A stretch of 50,932 nucleotides of DNA from an uncultured Bacteroidota bacterium (GTDB lineage: Bacteria; Bacteroidota; Bacteroidia; Chitinophagales; Chitinophagaceae): NCBI GenBank assembly GCA_903851465.1, contig CAINOI010000043.1:1-50932 (forward strand), written 5' to 3'. Made by a program: the position numbers and the translations under genes. Numbering within the stretch: the first letter of the stretch is position 1; every line of letters begins with the position of its first letter. A model generated the notes under the pieces. It saw nothing but the letters and a program-made list of their open reading frames with translations. It had not been told where the DNA came from and did no database searches. Of the stretch, positions 1 through 7,133 are shown in pieces.

Positions 1-55
1 AACCCGCGACCTGCTGATTACAAATCAGCTGCTCTACCAACTGAGCTATTCCGGC
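1..55 (-). tRNA. tRNA-Thr (anticodon TGT), 3' part outside window
   Basis: Read on the minus strand, the acceptor 5' strand GCCGGAA is at 55-49, followed by TA, a normal D arm and an anticodon arm whose loop TTTGTAA contains TGT, giving threonine. The T arm has just begun when the window starts, so the 3' acceptor strand and CCA end are missing. A TACCTTTG -7 element lies about 47 bases upstream of the mature 5' end. Confidence 0.93.
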
Positions 56-101
56 TTATTCATTCCAATACATAAAAGAGCACTACCCTTTTTTGGGATG
101 G

Positions 102-131
102 CAAAGGTAATGGAATTCTTTATTTATCAAA
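102..131 (-). promoter_or_regulatory. Promoter of tRNA-Thr (TTTG-N18-TACCTTTG)
   Basis: On the minus strand TACCTTTG (109-102) matches the Bacteroidota -7 consensus TAnnTTTG exactly, and TTTG (131-128) lies 18 bases upstream as the -33 box. Transcription would start near 95, about 40 bases before the tRNA. The rest of 56-260 shows no supported gene. Confidence 0.6.
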
Positions 132-211
132 ATTTTAGAGGAAATTTTTATCCCAAAAATCAAAAAATATTTAGAAATCAATCAAATAGGGACGAATTGG
201 GGCCGAAAGGG

Positions 212-245
212 CAAAGAAAAAGGCCCTTTTGGGCCTCTTTCTTTG
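212..245 (-). terminator. Terminator after hpf
   Basis: An inverted repeat with arms ending AAGGCCC and GGGCCT around a TTTT loop extends outward through an A-rich/T-rich stem with one mismatch. It starts 16 bases after the hpf stop and reads into TTTTTCTTT on the minus strand. Confidence 0.6.
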
Positions 246-260
246 TTGCAAGATTAAAAA

Positions 261-560
261 TTATGCTGCCAATTTTTCTTTTTTCTTTTTCAACTGATTG
301 ATCACCGATTCAAATGCATGCTCAAAAGAACTTTCAAATGATTTTGAAGTAGATTTCACAAAGCAATCTTGCTTGGGAATATGAATCTTAATCTCAACTA
401 CTTTGTCCTTAATGGCATGTACTAAATTGTCTAATTTTAAGAAGACCTCTACCCTAGTGATTCGATCGTGAAATGTGGTGAGTTTTTCTAGTTTTTTTTG
501 CACTAAATCTAATAGCTTTTCGTATGCATCAAAATGCACCGTCTGAATGTTGATGTTCAT
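261..560 (-). CDS. hpf: Ribosome hibernation promoting factor, short HPF/RaiA family
   Basis: A 99-residue protein with the HPF/RaiA (S30AE) layout: a beta strand opening MNINIQTVHFDA, a helix around residues 12-28, then strands VEVFLKL and VVEIKIHIP, and a Lys-rich tail ending KKKKEKLAA. Proteins of this family bind the 30S decoding region and inactivate or dimerise ribosomes under stress. The length fits the short form without the C-terminal dimerisation domain of long HPF. It lies downstream of the xer gene on the same strand with a 127-base gap and is followed by a hairpin terminator. The family is clear; the choice between HPF and YfiA-type function is inferred. Confidence 0.85.
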   Translation of the reverse strand: MNINIQTVHFDAYEKLLDLVQKKLEKLTTFHDRITRVEVFLKLDNLVHAIKDKVVEIKIHIPKQDCFVKSTSKSFESSFEHAFESVINQLKKKKEKLAA

Positions 561-687
561 AAGATTAATTTTTAAAAGAGGTTAAAAAATTAAGAACTGA
601 TCAGCGTAGCATGCCATCGCGCTGCATTAGTAAGTTACTACTAATTCAAAATGAAACCAATGATTGCTGTTTTTTTTTAAGAAAACT

Positions 688-1587
688 TTATGCTTTAGGA
701 TGTGCCTTAGCAAAGACTTCTTTTAATTGATCGATGGTGTTGTGTGTGTAAACTTGAGTAGCAGCCAAACTAGAATGCCCTAGTAGCTCTTTGACTGCGT
801 TTAAATCGGCCCCATTGTTCATTAAATGGGTGGCAAAACTATGTCTTAAAATGTGTGGACTTTTCTTTTGTAAAGTGGTGACTTGAGCTAAATATTTTTT
901 GACAAAACTATAGACGGCTCTTGGCTGTAACATCTTCCCATTTTGGGCCACAAATAAATAAGGATTCCCTTGCGCCTCGGTTGGTTTTTGATGGATATAT
1001 AATTGTAATTCCTCCGCAAGGGATGGGCTAATTGGCAGAATCCTTTCTTTGTTCCCCTTACCTATTACCTTGATCACTCTTTTAGCTAAATCGACCTGTG
1101 TTTCTTTGCATTGAATCAATTCACTCAAACGCATTCCTGTCGCATAAAAAACATGGATGACCATCTTTTCTGTAAAGCCTTTCCAGCCTTCTGCAAATGC
1201 TAAATTGGTAAACAATTGTTCCATATCTTGTTCCGTTACAAAGCTGGGTAATCTTTTATTGACTTTGGGGCTAATCACCGTCTCCATTGGACTTCTCGTT
1301 AAAGCACCCTGTTGAATGTGGTATTTAAAAAAAGATTTTAAGGATGATATTTTTCGGTTCAATGATTTACTTGACATTTCCTGTTCTTTCATGCTTGCAA
1401 GCCAGCTCCGTACCAAAGTGCCTGTAATTTGTTGGAATGCCAATCCCTCATATTGCGTTTCGATAAAATCAAAAAACTGAGTCAAATCATTGGCGTAAGA
1501 AATGGTGGTATGTCTGGAATACCTTTTTTCAAACTGGAGATAAGCCAGAAAAGCGTTTAAGGGCGCATATCTTGTTTGAATAGTCAT
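688..1587 (-). CDS. Tyrosine recombinase of the XerC/XerD type
   Basis: A 299-residue site-specific recombinase. The N-terminal SAM-like DNA-binding domain covers about residues 5-90. The catalytic domain follows with Arg in GMRLSEL, Lys in GKGNKER, the HxLRHSFATH block, the second His in LLGHSS and the nucleophile Tyr in TQVYTHN. Family members resolve chromosome dimers at dif, or act as integrases. The frame is open back to 1644, but those extra 19 codons run through a transcription terminator, so the ATG at 1587 is chosen. No phage or integron genes adjoin it, so a housekeeping Xer role is most likely. XerC and XerD cannot be told apart here. Confidence 0.88.
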   Translation of the reverse strand: MTIQTRYAPLNAFLAYLQFEKRYSRHTTISYANDLTQFFDFIETQYEGLAFQQITGTLVRSWLASMKEQEMSSKSLNRKISSLKSFFKYHIQQGALTRSPMETVISPKVNKRLPSFVTEQDMEQLFTNLAFAEGWKGFTEKMVIHVFYATGMRLSELIQCKETQVDLAKRVIKVIGKGNKERILPISPSLAEELQLYIHQKPTEAQGNPYLFVAQNGKMLQPRAVYSFVKKYLAQVTTLQKKSPHILRHSFATHLMNNGADLNAVKELLGHSSLAATQVYTHNTIDQLKEVFAKAHPKA

Positions 1588-1613
1588 GGTTAAAATTACT
1601 GCTAAAAAACAAA

Positions 1614-1636
1614 AAAGCCCCTTAAAAAGGGGCTTT
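1614..1636 (-). terminator. Second terminator downstream of rpsU
   Basis: Stem AAAGCCCC/GGGGCTTT, followed on the minus strand by TTTGTTTTTT. It lies 112 bases after rpsU and immediately upstream of the xer start, and backs up the terminator at 1698-1720. Confidence 0.8.
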
Positions 1637-1697
1637 AAAATCATTAAAGTGCTTTTTTATTGAATTTACATTTATTTGAAATTTAATAAAAAAGCAA

Positions 1698-1720
1698 AAA
1701 GCCCCAAAGAATGGGGCTTT
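1698..1720 (-). terminator. First terminator downstream of rpsU
   Basis: Stem AAAGCCCC/GGGGCTTT with a 7-base loop, followed on the minus strand by TTGCTTTTTTATT. It has the same 8-base stem as the hairpin at 1614-1636, so the two form a tandem pair that isolates rpsU from xer. Confidence 0.85.
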
Positions 1721-1747
1721 AAATTTATTATAAGTTTTCTTTAGAAA

Positions 1748-1945
1748 CTATCCTTCGATTTTACCAGAGAAGATTTGTTGCTTGTAAATCGCTTTCAATA
1801 CCTCGAAACGACGCTTTACAGATGGCTTTACAAATGCTTGACGAGCACGTAAGTTCACTAAAGTCTTGCTTTTTTCAAACTTCTTTTTGTACTTCTTAAG
1901 GGCCTTGTCAATGTTCTCGCAGTCTTTTGAATCAATAATTAACAT
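1748..1945 (-). CDS. rpsU: 30S ribosomal protein bS21
   Basis: A 65-residue basic protein starting MLIIDSKDCENIDKALKKYKKKFEK and ending in IFSGKIEG; length and sequence fit Bacteroidota bS21. The protein sits near the 3' end of 16S rRNA. In this phylum bS21, with bS18 and bS6, is known to help sequester the anti-Shine-Dalgarno. The frame is open upstream to 2023, but the ATG at 1945 is preferred: it follows AGGAGGT (1959-1953) at 7-base spacing, and the promoter at 2011-1981 places the transcript start downstream of the longer frame's start. Two terminators follow, so the gene is monocistronic. Confidence 0.95.
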   Translation of the reverse strand: MLIIDSKDCENIDKALKKYKKKFEKSKTLVNLRARQAFVKPSVKRRFEVLKAIYKQQIFSGKIEG

Positions 1946-1952
1946 AATATAT

Positions 1953-1959
1953 ACCTCCT
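1953..1959 (-). promoter_or_regulatory. Strong Shine-Dalgarno of rpsU (AGGAGGT)
   Basis: On the minus strand AGGAGGT is followed by ATATATT and then ATG. Seven bases can pair with the standard 16S 3' end ACCTCCT. Nearly all other starts in this window lack such a site, so it probably serves regulation by bS21 itself, as described for Flavobacterium. Confidence 0.85.
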
Positions 1960-1980
1960 CAGGTTGTTTAATTTGGAGAG

Positions 1981-2011
1981 CAAAGATAGGATTCATTTTT
2001 AAAATACCAAA
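1981..2011 (-). promoter_or_regulatory. Promoter of rpsU (TTTG-N19-TATCTTTG)
   Basis: Minus-strand TTTG (2011-2008) and TATCTTTG (1988-1981) are separated by 19 bases, a full match to the Bacteroidota sigma-A consensus. Transcription should start near 1976, giving a leader of about 30 bases that carries the Shine-Dalgarno. Confidence 0.75.
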
Positions 2012-2062
2012 TTTTTGCTCCATTTTGTCTCCACAAATCTATAAATAAGGCCTTTGGGCCAA

Positions 2063-3919
2063 TTAATCCTTGATTCCCTTCCCTTTTAGTGCTCCAGAAA
2101 TGGCCTGATCCATCACACGTTCAGCAAAAGGTCTGGTCAATTCATTCAAGGCCTCGGTTTTACTTTGTATCAAATTTTTAACTTCCATGGTGATGGCCAA
2201 TTGCAATGCCTGCATAGCTTCTGCAGTTTGCATCAATTCTTCTTTAGACAATAAAGCAATGTTTTTTGACATGAACTTTTCGGTCACAGATAAAATTTGT
2301 TCCGCTTCGGTCTTGGCTTCTACCAAAGCCCTTGTGGCAATATCTTCTTTCGCATAAGTAATGCTATCCATTAATCTTTGTTCCACTTCTTGGTCTGTTA
2401 AGCCATACTGTGGTTTGATGTCAATACTTTGGGTTAACCCAGTTCTTAATTCTTTTGCCCGTACTTGAAGAATCCCATCTGCATTGATTAAAAATTGTAC
2501 ATCCACTTTAGGTAAACCAGCTGGCATAGATGGGATGCCTGTTAAAGTAAATTCACCCAGTTTTCTATTGTCTTTTACTAAATCTCTTTCCCCTTGATAA
2601 ATGGCAATTTGAATACCTGACTGCCCGTCTTTTTGTGTGGTATATTGTCTTCCAGCTTGTGTAGGGATTTTAGAATTTCTTGGTAATAATACATCCATCA
2701 ATCCGCCCATGGTTTCAATGCCTAAACTTAATGGTGTGATATCCAATAATAACATGGATTGATTATTGCCTGCTAATATATCTGCTTGCACTGCAGCACC
2801 CAATGCCACCACTTCATCTGGATTTACTGTATCATTTACTGCTTGATTAAAATATTTTGATACCGTATTTTTGACCAATGGCACCCTTGTACTTCCTCCA
2901 ACCATTAAAACAGTATTGATATCTGCTACTTTCAAACCCGCGTCCTTCATGGCTTTCGCACAACAATTCATTGTCTTTTCAACAATACCTGTAATTAAAT
3001 TTTCAAATATTTCTTTTGTAATGTTTATTTTTTTACCTGCAAAATTAGTTTCAAAATGTGTTGCATTTGATAATGCAATTTTTGCTTCTTCGGCAGCCAA
3101 TCTTAATTGCTGCTTTAATGATTTTTGATCTTCTGATGCATTTAAATTCATTAGACCCATCCAATATTCAATGATGGCTCTATCTAAATCATCTCCACCT
3201 AAATAAGTATCTCCATTGGTACTTAACACTTCAAATACACCACCACTTATTTTTAAAATTGAAATGTCAAATGTGCCACCGCCTAAATCATAGACAGCAA
3301 TAGTTTTTTCTTCTGAAGGATCTAACCCTAAGCCATATGCTAAACTTGCTGCTGTTGGCTCATTGATGATTCTTAGCACATCTAATCCAGCCAACTTGCC
3401 TGCATCTCTTGTAGCTTGTCTTTGTGCGTCATTAAAATAAGCAGGCACCGTGATCACCGCTTTGGTCACAGGTGTTTTTAAAATATGTTCTGCTCTATTT
3501 TTTAATGCTGTCAAAATATGCCCACTTAACTCAATAGGAGAATAAAACTGATTTCCTACTTGCACTTTAACTAAGCTGTCATTATTGTCGTCGATAATTT
3601 TGTAAGCAAAAAAGTCTTGATGCGTTTGAATGTCTTTATAACTCTTTCCCATCAATCGCTTCGCACTAAAAATAGTATTGGCTGGGTCAGTTTCTAAATA
3701 AGGTTTTGCAGCAGCACCCACTTCTACATTACCGAAAGTGTCAAAATGCACCACACTTGGCACAATACTACTACCATCAAACTCTTTCAGCGCAATAGGC
3801 ATCTTGGTCTCTGGATGGATAATGGCCACTAAACTATTGGTCGTGCCTAAGTCAATGCCTACAATCATTTCTGGTTGTTGTAAACTACCCGTTGCAATAT
3901 TGATTCCTATTTTAGCCAT
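2063..3919 (-). CDS. hscA: Hsp70-family chaperone HscA (Fe-S cluster assembly type)
   Basis: A 618-residue Hsp70. The actin-like ATPase domain starts with [11 protein letters not shown] after a 17-residue N-terminal extension and includes [21 protein letters not shown], the linker helix [12 protein letters not shown] and the phosphate-2 loop [10 protein letters not shown]. The substrate-binding domain begins near residue 390 ([13 protein letters not shown]). The C-terminal region lacks the acidic tail typical of DnaK, and the length matches HscA (about 616). HscA works with HscB on the scaffold IscU; neither gene adjoins it. A TAAATTTG -7 box lies 13 bases before the ATG, and tyrS is divergent. 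A DnaK paralogue of other function remains possible. Confidence 0.8.
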   Translation of the reverse strand: MAKIGINIATGSLQQPEMIVGIDLGTTNSLVAIIHPETKMPIALKEFDGSSIVPSVVHFDTFGNVEVGAAAKPYLETDPANTIFSAKRLMGKSYKDIQTHQDFFAYKIIDDNNDSLVKVQVGNQFYSPIELSGHILTALKNRAEHILKTPVTKAVITVPAYFNDAQRQATRDAGKLAGLDVLRIINEPTAASLAYGLGLDPSEEKTIAVYDLGGGTFDISILKISGGVFEVLSTNGDTYLGGDDLDRAIIEYWMGLMNLNASEDQKSLKQQLRLAAEEAKIALSNATHFETNFAGKKINITKEIFENLITGIVEKTMNCCAKAMKDAGLKVADINTVLMVGGSTRVPLVKNTVSKYFNQAVNDTVNPDEVVALGAAVQADILAGNNQSMLLLDITPLSLGIETMGGLMDVLLPRNSKIPTQAGRQYTTQKDGQSGIQIAIYQGERDLVKDNRKLGEFTLTGIPSMPAGLPKVDVQFLINADGILQVRAKELRTGLTQSIDIKPQYGLTDQEVEQRLMDSITYAKEDIATRALVEAKTEAEQILSVTEKFMSKNIALLSKEELMQTAEAMQALQLAITMEVKNLIQSKTEALNELTRPFAERVMDQAISGALKGKGIKD

Positions 3920-3932
3920 GTATGAAATTTTA

Positions 3933-3940
3933 CAAATTTA
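3933..3940 (-). promoter_or_regulatory. -7 element of hscA (TAAATTTG)
   Basis: Exact TAnnTTTG on the minus strand, ending 13 bases before the hscA ATG. No good TTTG is seen at the -33 distance. The implied leader is under 10 bases. Confidence 0.5.
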
Positions 3941-3996
3941 CCTGCTCAATGCAGTTTTTAGGTTGCGAAATTAGGAATGAATTGCTGATAAGTAGT

Positions 3997-4004
3997 TATT
4001 TTTG
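3997..4004 (+). promoter_or_regulatory. -7 element of tyrS (TATTTTTG)
   Basis: Exact TAnnTTTG on the plus strand, ending 15 bases before the ATG at 4020. It overlaps the alternative TTG start at 4002, which would then be untranscribed. Confidence 0.5.
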
Positions 4005-4019
4005 TCGAAAGCGACCATT

Positions 4020-5303
4020 ATGACATTGATCCAAGCATTAAGATGGAGAGGTATGATTCAAGATATTATGCCAGGTACTGAAGAATTGTTCGAAAAAGAG
4101 CAGGTATCAGGCTATATTGGTTTTGATCCTACATCTGATAGCTTACATATTGGTAGCCTTGTTCCCATTTTATTATTAGTCCATTTGCAAAAAGCAGGAC
4201 ATAAGCCTTACGCTTTAGTGGGTGGTGCAACAGGTATGGTGGGTGATCCTAGTGGTAAAAGTGAAGAACGAAATTTGTTAAGTGAGGAAACTTTAGCACA
4301 TAATATTGCTGGTGTACAAAAACAATTATCCCATTTTTTGAACTTCGATAGCACCCAATCCAATGCTGCCGAAATGGTGAATAATTATGATTGGTTCAAA
4401 GAGTTTAATTTTCTCTCTTTTATCAGAGAAGTTGGAAAGCATATCACTGTAAATTATATGATGGCTAAAGACAGTGTGAAAAAAAGAATCGAAGGTGATA
4501 CTGGCATGAGCTTTACTGAGTTTACTTATCAGCTCATTCAAGGGTACGATTTCTATTGGCTTTACAAAAATAAAAACTGTAAAGTGCAGATGGGTGGAAG
4601 TGATCAATGGGGCAATATCACAACGGGTACTGAATTGATCCGCAGAAAAATAGGTGGAGATGCATTTGCATTTACCTGCCCTTTAATTAAAAAAGCCGAT
4701 GGTGGTAAATTTGGCAAAACAGAGAAAGGTAATATTTGGTTAGACGCTTCTAAAACTTCACCTTACCAATTTTATCAATTCTGGTTAAATGCAAGTGATG
4801 AAGATGCTAATGCTTGGATTAAGATATTTACATTATTAGAACCAACAACAATTGATGCACTGATTGCAGAACATGCTATTGCGCCTCAACAAAGAATTTT
4901 ACAAAAAGCATTAGCAGCTGAATTGACAAAATTCGTGCATAGTGAAGCGGATTTAAAATTTGCTATTGAAGCTACTGAAATCTTATTTGGCAATGCAACT
5001 ACTGCCGTTTTACAGTCCTTAAATGAAGTACAATTATTGCAAGTGATGGAAGGCGTGCCTAAAGTAAACATTACATTAGCATCGCTTAAAGAAGGCTATG
5101 ACTTGATCAATTTATTGGCTGATACAGCTATCTTTCCAAGTAAGGGCGAAGCTCGTAAAATGTGGCAAGGAGGAGGGATCAGTATCAATAAAGAAAAAAT
5201 AAATACTGAAATCACCCATATCAACACTGCACATTTATTACAAGGAAAATATATGTTGATTCAAAAAGGTAAGAAACAATATTATTTAGTGATTGCTGAA
5301 TAA
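4020..5303 (+). CDS. tyrS: Tyrosyl-tRNA synthetase
   Basis: A 427-residue class I synthetase that charges tRNA-Tyr. The N-terminal half shows [16 protein letters not shown] with the HIGH-type motif HIGS, the tyrosine-binding YDFYWLY region, [10 protein letters not shown], and a KMSKS-type loop written KFGKTEKGN. The C-terminal about 65 residues form the S4-like RNA-binding domain ([15 protein letters not shown]). A TTG at 4002 would add six residues, but a -7 promoter element covers it, so ATG 4020 is preferred. It is divergent from hscA and convergent with the SGNH hydrolase 26 bases downstream; a weak AT-rich inverted repeat spans 5302-5331. Confidence 0.95.
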   Translation: MTLIQALRWRGMIQDIMPGTEELFEKEQVSGYIGFDPTSDSLHIGSLVPILLLVHLQKAGHKPYALVGGATGMVGDPSGKSEERNLLSEETLAHNIAGVQKQLSHFLNFDSTQSNAAEMVNNYDWFKEFNFLSFIREVGKHITVNYMMAKDSVKKRIEGDTGMSFTEFTYQLIQGYDFYWLYKNKNCKVQMGGSDQWGNITTGTELIRRKIGGDAFAFTCPLIKKADGGKFGKTEKGNIWLDASKTSPYQFYQFWLNASDEDANAWIKIFTLLEPTTIDALIAEHAIAPQQRILQKALAAELTKFVHSEADLKFAIEATEILFGNATTAVLQSLNEVQLLQVMEGVPKVNITLASLKEGYDLINLLADTAIFPSKGEARKMWQGGGISINKEKINTEITHINTAHLLQGKYMLIQKGKKQYYLVIAE

Positions 5304-5329
5304 TAAAAGTGTTTGGCTTACTTTATTAG

Positions 5330-6001
5330 CTACTTAATTGCTTCCCAAATGGCGTCTGCAACCAATTGATTGCCTGTATCATTTAAATGCACTCTGTCAT
5401 AGGTCAGGATACCCATTTCTAGTTGTTTAGGATTATTTTTAGCGCTATAGTCCAAAAATATTTTTCTTAAATCTACCAAAGCGATCTCTTTCTGAGCAGC
5501 ATATTTACGAATCCAATTGGTATATAAATTGAGTTCCCCATCCTGAGGATTTGAATGGTCATAGCGCTCTCCTATGACAGCAGGCGTTACTAAAACGACC
5601 TTTGCTCCAGTTGCTTGAATTTTTTGTATCAATGCATCATAGAACAAACCAAACTTATCATAATCTGTTCCTGTATTCTTTGTGGACTTATGCCAGACAT
5701 CATTTACTCCAATCCAAACAACAACCAGATTTGGATTTTTATTGAGTACATCTTTCTCCAGTCTCAAGTATAAATCATAAATCTTATTTCCACCTATGCC
5801 TGCTCCCAATAGTTCATATTGATTTGCTTGTCCATTATTTGTAATGCGATTATTCAAAAGGTCGATATAGCCCCCCTTCTTAACGCCCATTTCTGTAATT
5901 GAATCGCCAAAAAAAACAATCTTTTTCTTTCCATCTTGAACAAAAGACAAAAGGCAAATAGAGGTTACAATCAATAGATATTGGATGATTTTAAAACGCA
6001 T
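5330..6001 (-). CDS. Secreted SGNH/GDSL hydrolase (lysophospholipase L1-like)
   Basis: A 223-residue protein with an N-terminal hydrophobic signal segment (MRFKIIQYLLIVTSICLLSF). The SGNH blocks follow in order: block I VFFGDSITEMG with the nucleophile Ser, block II Gly in GAGIGGNKI, block III Asn in WIGVNDVW, and block V Asp-His in DRVHLND near the C-terminus. All four catalytic positions are present. The family hydrolyses carboxyl esters, including acyl groups of lipids and acetyl groups of glycans; the substrate cannot be read here. It is probably periplasmic or surface-exposed and lies between convergent tyrS and tRNA-Gln as a lone gene. Confidence 0.85.
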   Translation of the reverse strand: MRFKIIQYLLIVTSICLLSFVQDGKKKIVFFGDSITEMGVKKGGYIDLLNNRITNNGQANQYELLGAGIGGNKIYDLYLRLEKDVLNKNPNLVVVWIGVNDVWHKSTKNTGTDYDKFGLFYDALIQKIQATGAKVVLVTPAVIGERYDHSNPQDGELNLYTNWIRKYAAQKEIALVDLRKIFLDYSAKNNPKQLEMGILTYDRVHLNDTGNQLVADAIWEAIK

Positions 6002-6085
6002 AGGTCAGTTGTTTAATTTTTAAATAAAAAATCTAGGTTTAAGTTAAGCCAAATTGGAGATATTGTTAAGTTAAGCCAACAAAAA

Positions 6086-6117
6086 TTTGGAAGTTTTTGT
6101 GTCTACCCCTATTTTTG
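6086..6117 (+). promoter_or_regulatory. Promoter of tRNA-Gln (TTTG-N20-TATTTTTG)
   Basis: TTTG at 6086-6089 and TATTTTTG at 6110-6117 are 20 bases apart, a full match to the Bacteroidota consensus, about 28 bases before the mature tRNA. Confidence 0.75.
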
Positions 6118-6145
6118 CAGTCCATTCTACGAATGGCTAGAGGAT

Positions 6146-6219
6146 TGCCTGATGGTGTAACGGTAGCACAACTGTTTTTGGTGCAGTTTGTCTAGGTTCG
6201 AATCCTGGTCAGGCAACCA
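6146..6219 (+). tRNA. tRNA-Gln (anticodon TTG), CCA encoded
   Basis: Acceptor stem TGCCTGA (6146-6152) pairs with TCAGGCA (6209-6215). The D arm GTG...CAC, anticodon arm ACTGT-TTTTGGT-GCAGT and T arm CTAGG-TTCGAAT-CCTGG all fold. The loop reads TTG, for glutamine. The weak U1-A72 pair is typical of bacterial tRNA-Gln. CCA is encoded at 6217-6219. A strong promoter lies upstream and a terminator follows at 6233. Confidence 0.95.
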
Positions 6220-6232
6220 AACAAAAAAGAAG

Positions 6233-6257
6233 CCGCAACGAAAGTTGCGGTTTTTTT
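6233..6257 (+). terminator. Terminator of tRNA-Gln
   Basis: Stem CCGCAAC/GTTGCGG closed by a GAAA tetraloop and followed by seven T residues, 13 bases after the CCA end. Confidence 0.9.
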
Positions 6258-6529
6258 ATGCCCGAGGAGGATGTATGGAGCAGCGAGTGAAACGAGCACA
6301 ATGTGTCGACAAGGCAAAAACAAGCTCGCTTGATTTTTGGATTGGAGTAACATTGTAAAATTGCGTAGCAATTTGCTCCATATTCATAGGGAGCAGTGAG
6401 GGCATAAAAAAAACACTAGCGTTACTAGTGGTAGCTTCTTTATTTGATGTTGGGATTTTACAAAAAAAGGAAGACCGACCAAAGGGAGGTCCATCCTTTT
6501 GATGTTGGAAGATCCATCCTTTTCCATTA
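6258..6529. other. Hairpin-rich intergenic region, function unknown
   Basis: No convincing gene lies here. The region holds three compact hairpins: AAATTGC-GTA-GCAATTT (6358-6374), TGCTCC/GGAGCA (6374-6395) and CACTAG-CGTTA-CTAGTG (6414-6430). There are also short direct repeats, TTTGATGTTGG at 6443 and 6498 and CCATCCTTTT at 6491 and 6514. GAGGAGG at 6264-6270 precedes a 27-codon frame on the plus strand (6275-6358). An open minus-strand frame across the region has no recognisable protein character. Confidence 0.5.
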
Positions 6530-7096
6530 TTATTCAATAGTCAATTGATACTTCTCCAACAATCCTCCCAACTGATGCTTAGCATGCTTGGACTTTTTAA
6601 TCTTATTGCTATCGATATCGATGGAATAATTAAAGGAGGTCGTGAAATCTACTTTTTCTAAATTAGTGGCGCTAAAAATTGCATTTGTTAAATCACAATG
6701 ATTAAAAACCGAACTCGTTAAATCTGCTTCTGTAAAATCAACTTCATCCAGCTTCGAATTAAGAAAAACCATGTTCTTTAGCTTTAATTTATAAAAGGAG
6801 GCATAAGTTAAAATACAATTATCAATCGCAATTGATATGCTAAAGCTATCCGTTGTGTCAAACTTTAAACCAACCATTTTACAATCCTTAAATTGCACAT
6901 CCCTGAATACCACTTTATGAATGTTAGCTAAACTCAAATCACAATGTTCAAAATTTGAACCAATAAATTTAAATGAATTTAAATCACAACCAGAAAAAAT
7001 ACACTTTTTAAAAGTACAGTTTTCGTATTCGCCTTTTTGTAATAGTTCAGTATTGAAATTTTTATTTTCAAAAATGATATCTTCAAATATGTCCAT
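6530..7096 (-). CDS. Pentapeptide repeat protein
   Basis: A 188-residue protein built largely of pentapeptide repeats A(D/N)LxX with Phe or Leu at the central position, for example CTFKKCIFSGCDL, SNFEHCDLSLANI and TEADLTSSVFNHCDLTNAIF. Repeats form a right-handed four-sided beta helix. The run is interrupted near residues 80-90 (DTTDSFSISIAID), and the last 30 residues are a non-repeat tail (HQLGGLLEKYQL). Layout and the closing region resemble the McbG/Qnr branch, members of which bind DNA gyrase, but this protein is shorter than Qnr (about 218). Its job here is unknown. It lies 37 bases downstream of rmlD on the same strand. Confidence 0.8.
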   Translation of the reverse strand: MDIFEDIIFENKNFNTELLQKGEYENCTFKKCIFSGCDLNSFKFIGSNFEHCDLSLANIHKVVFRDVQFKDCKMVGLKFDTTDSFSISIAIDNCILTYASFYKLKLKNMVFLNSKLDEVDFTEADLTSSVFNHCDLTNAIFSATNLEKVDFTTSFNYSIDIDSNKIKKSKHAKHQLGGLLEKYQLTIE

Positions 7097-7133
7097 AAAT
7101 TATATTTAGTTACCTACATCTGTAAAAAACGTA

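Noticed and set aside
98..301. 67-codon plus-strand frame between tRNA-Thr and hpf
   Set aside because: It runs across the tRNA promoter and the hpf terminator, has low-complexity Lys/Phe content and resembles no protein.
626..645. dif or attachment site between hpf and xer (ATTAGTA/TACTAAT inverted repeat)
   Set aside because: The repeat is too short and does not resemble a 28-bp XerC/XerD dif site; it may be only a weak hairpin.
1588..1644. Extended start of the xer gene
   Set aside because: These codons coincide with a GC-rich terminator hairpin and its T run; the sequence is not recombinase-like.
6256..6537. 93-codon minus-strand frame in the hairpin-rich region
   Set aside because: It crosses several hairpins and repeats and overlaps the tRNA-Gln terminator; the product has no domain-like pattern.
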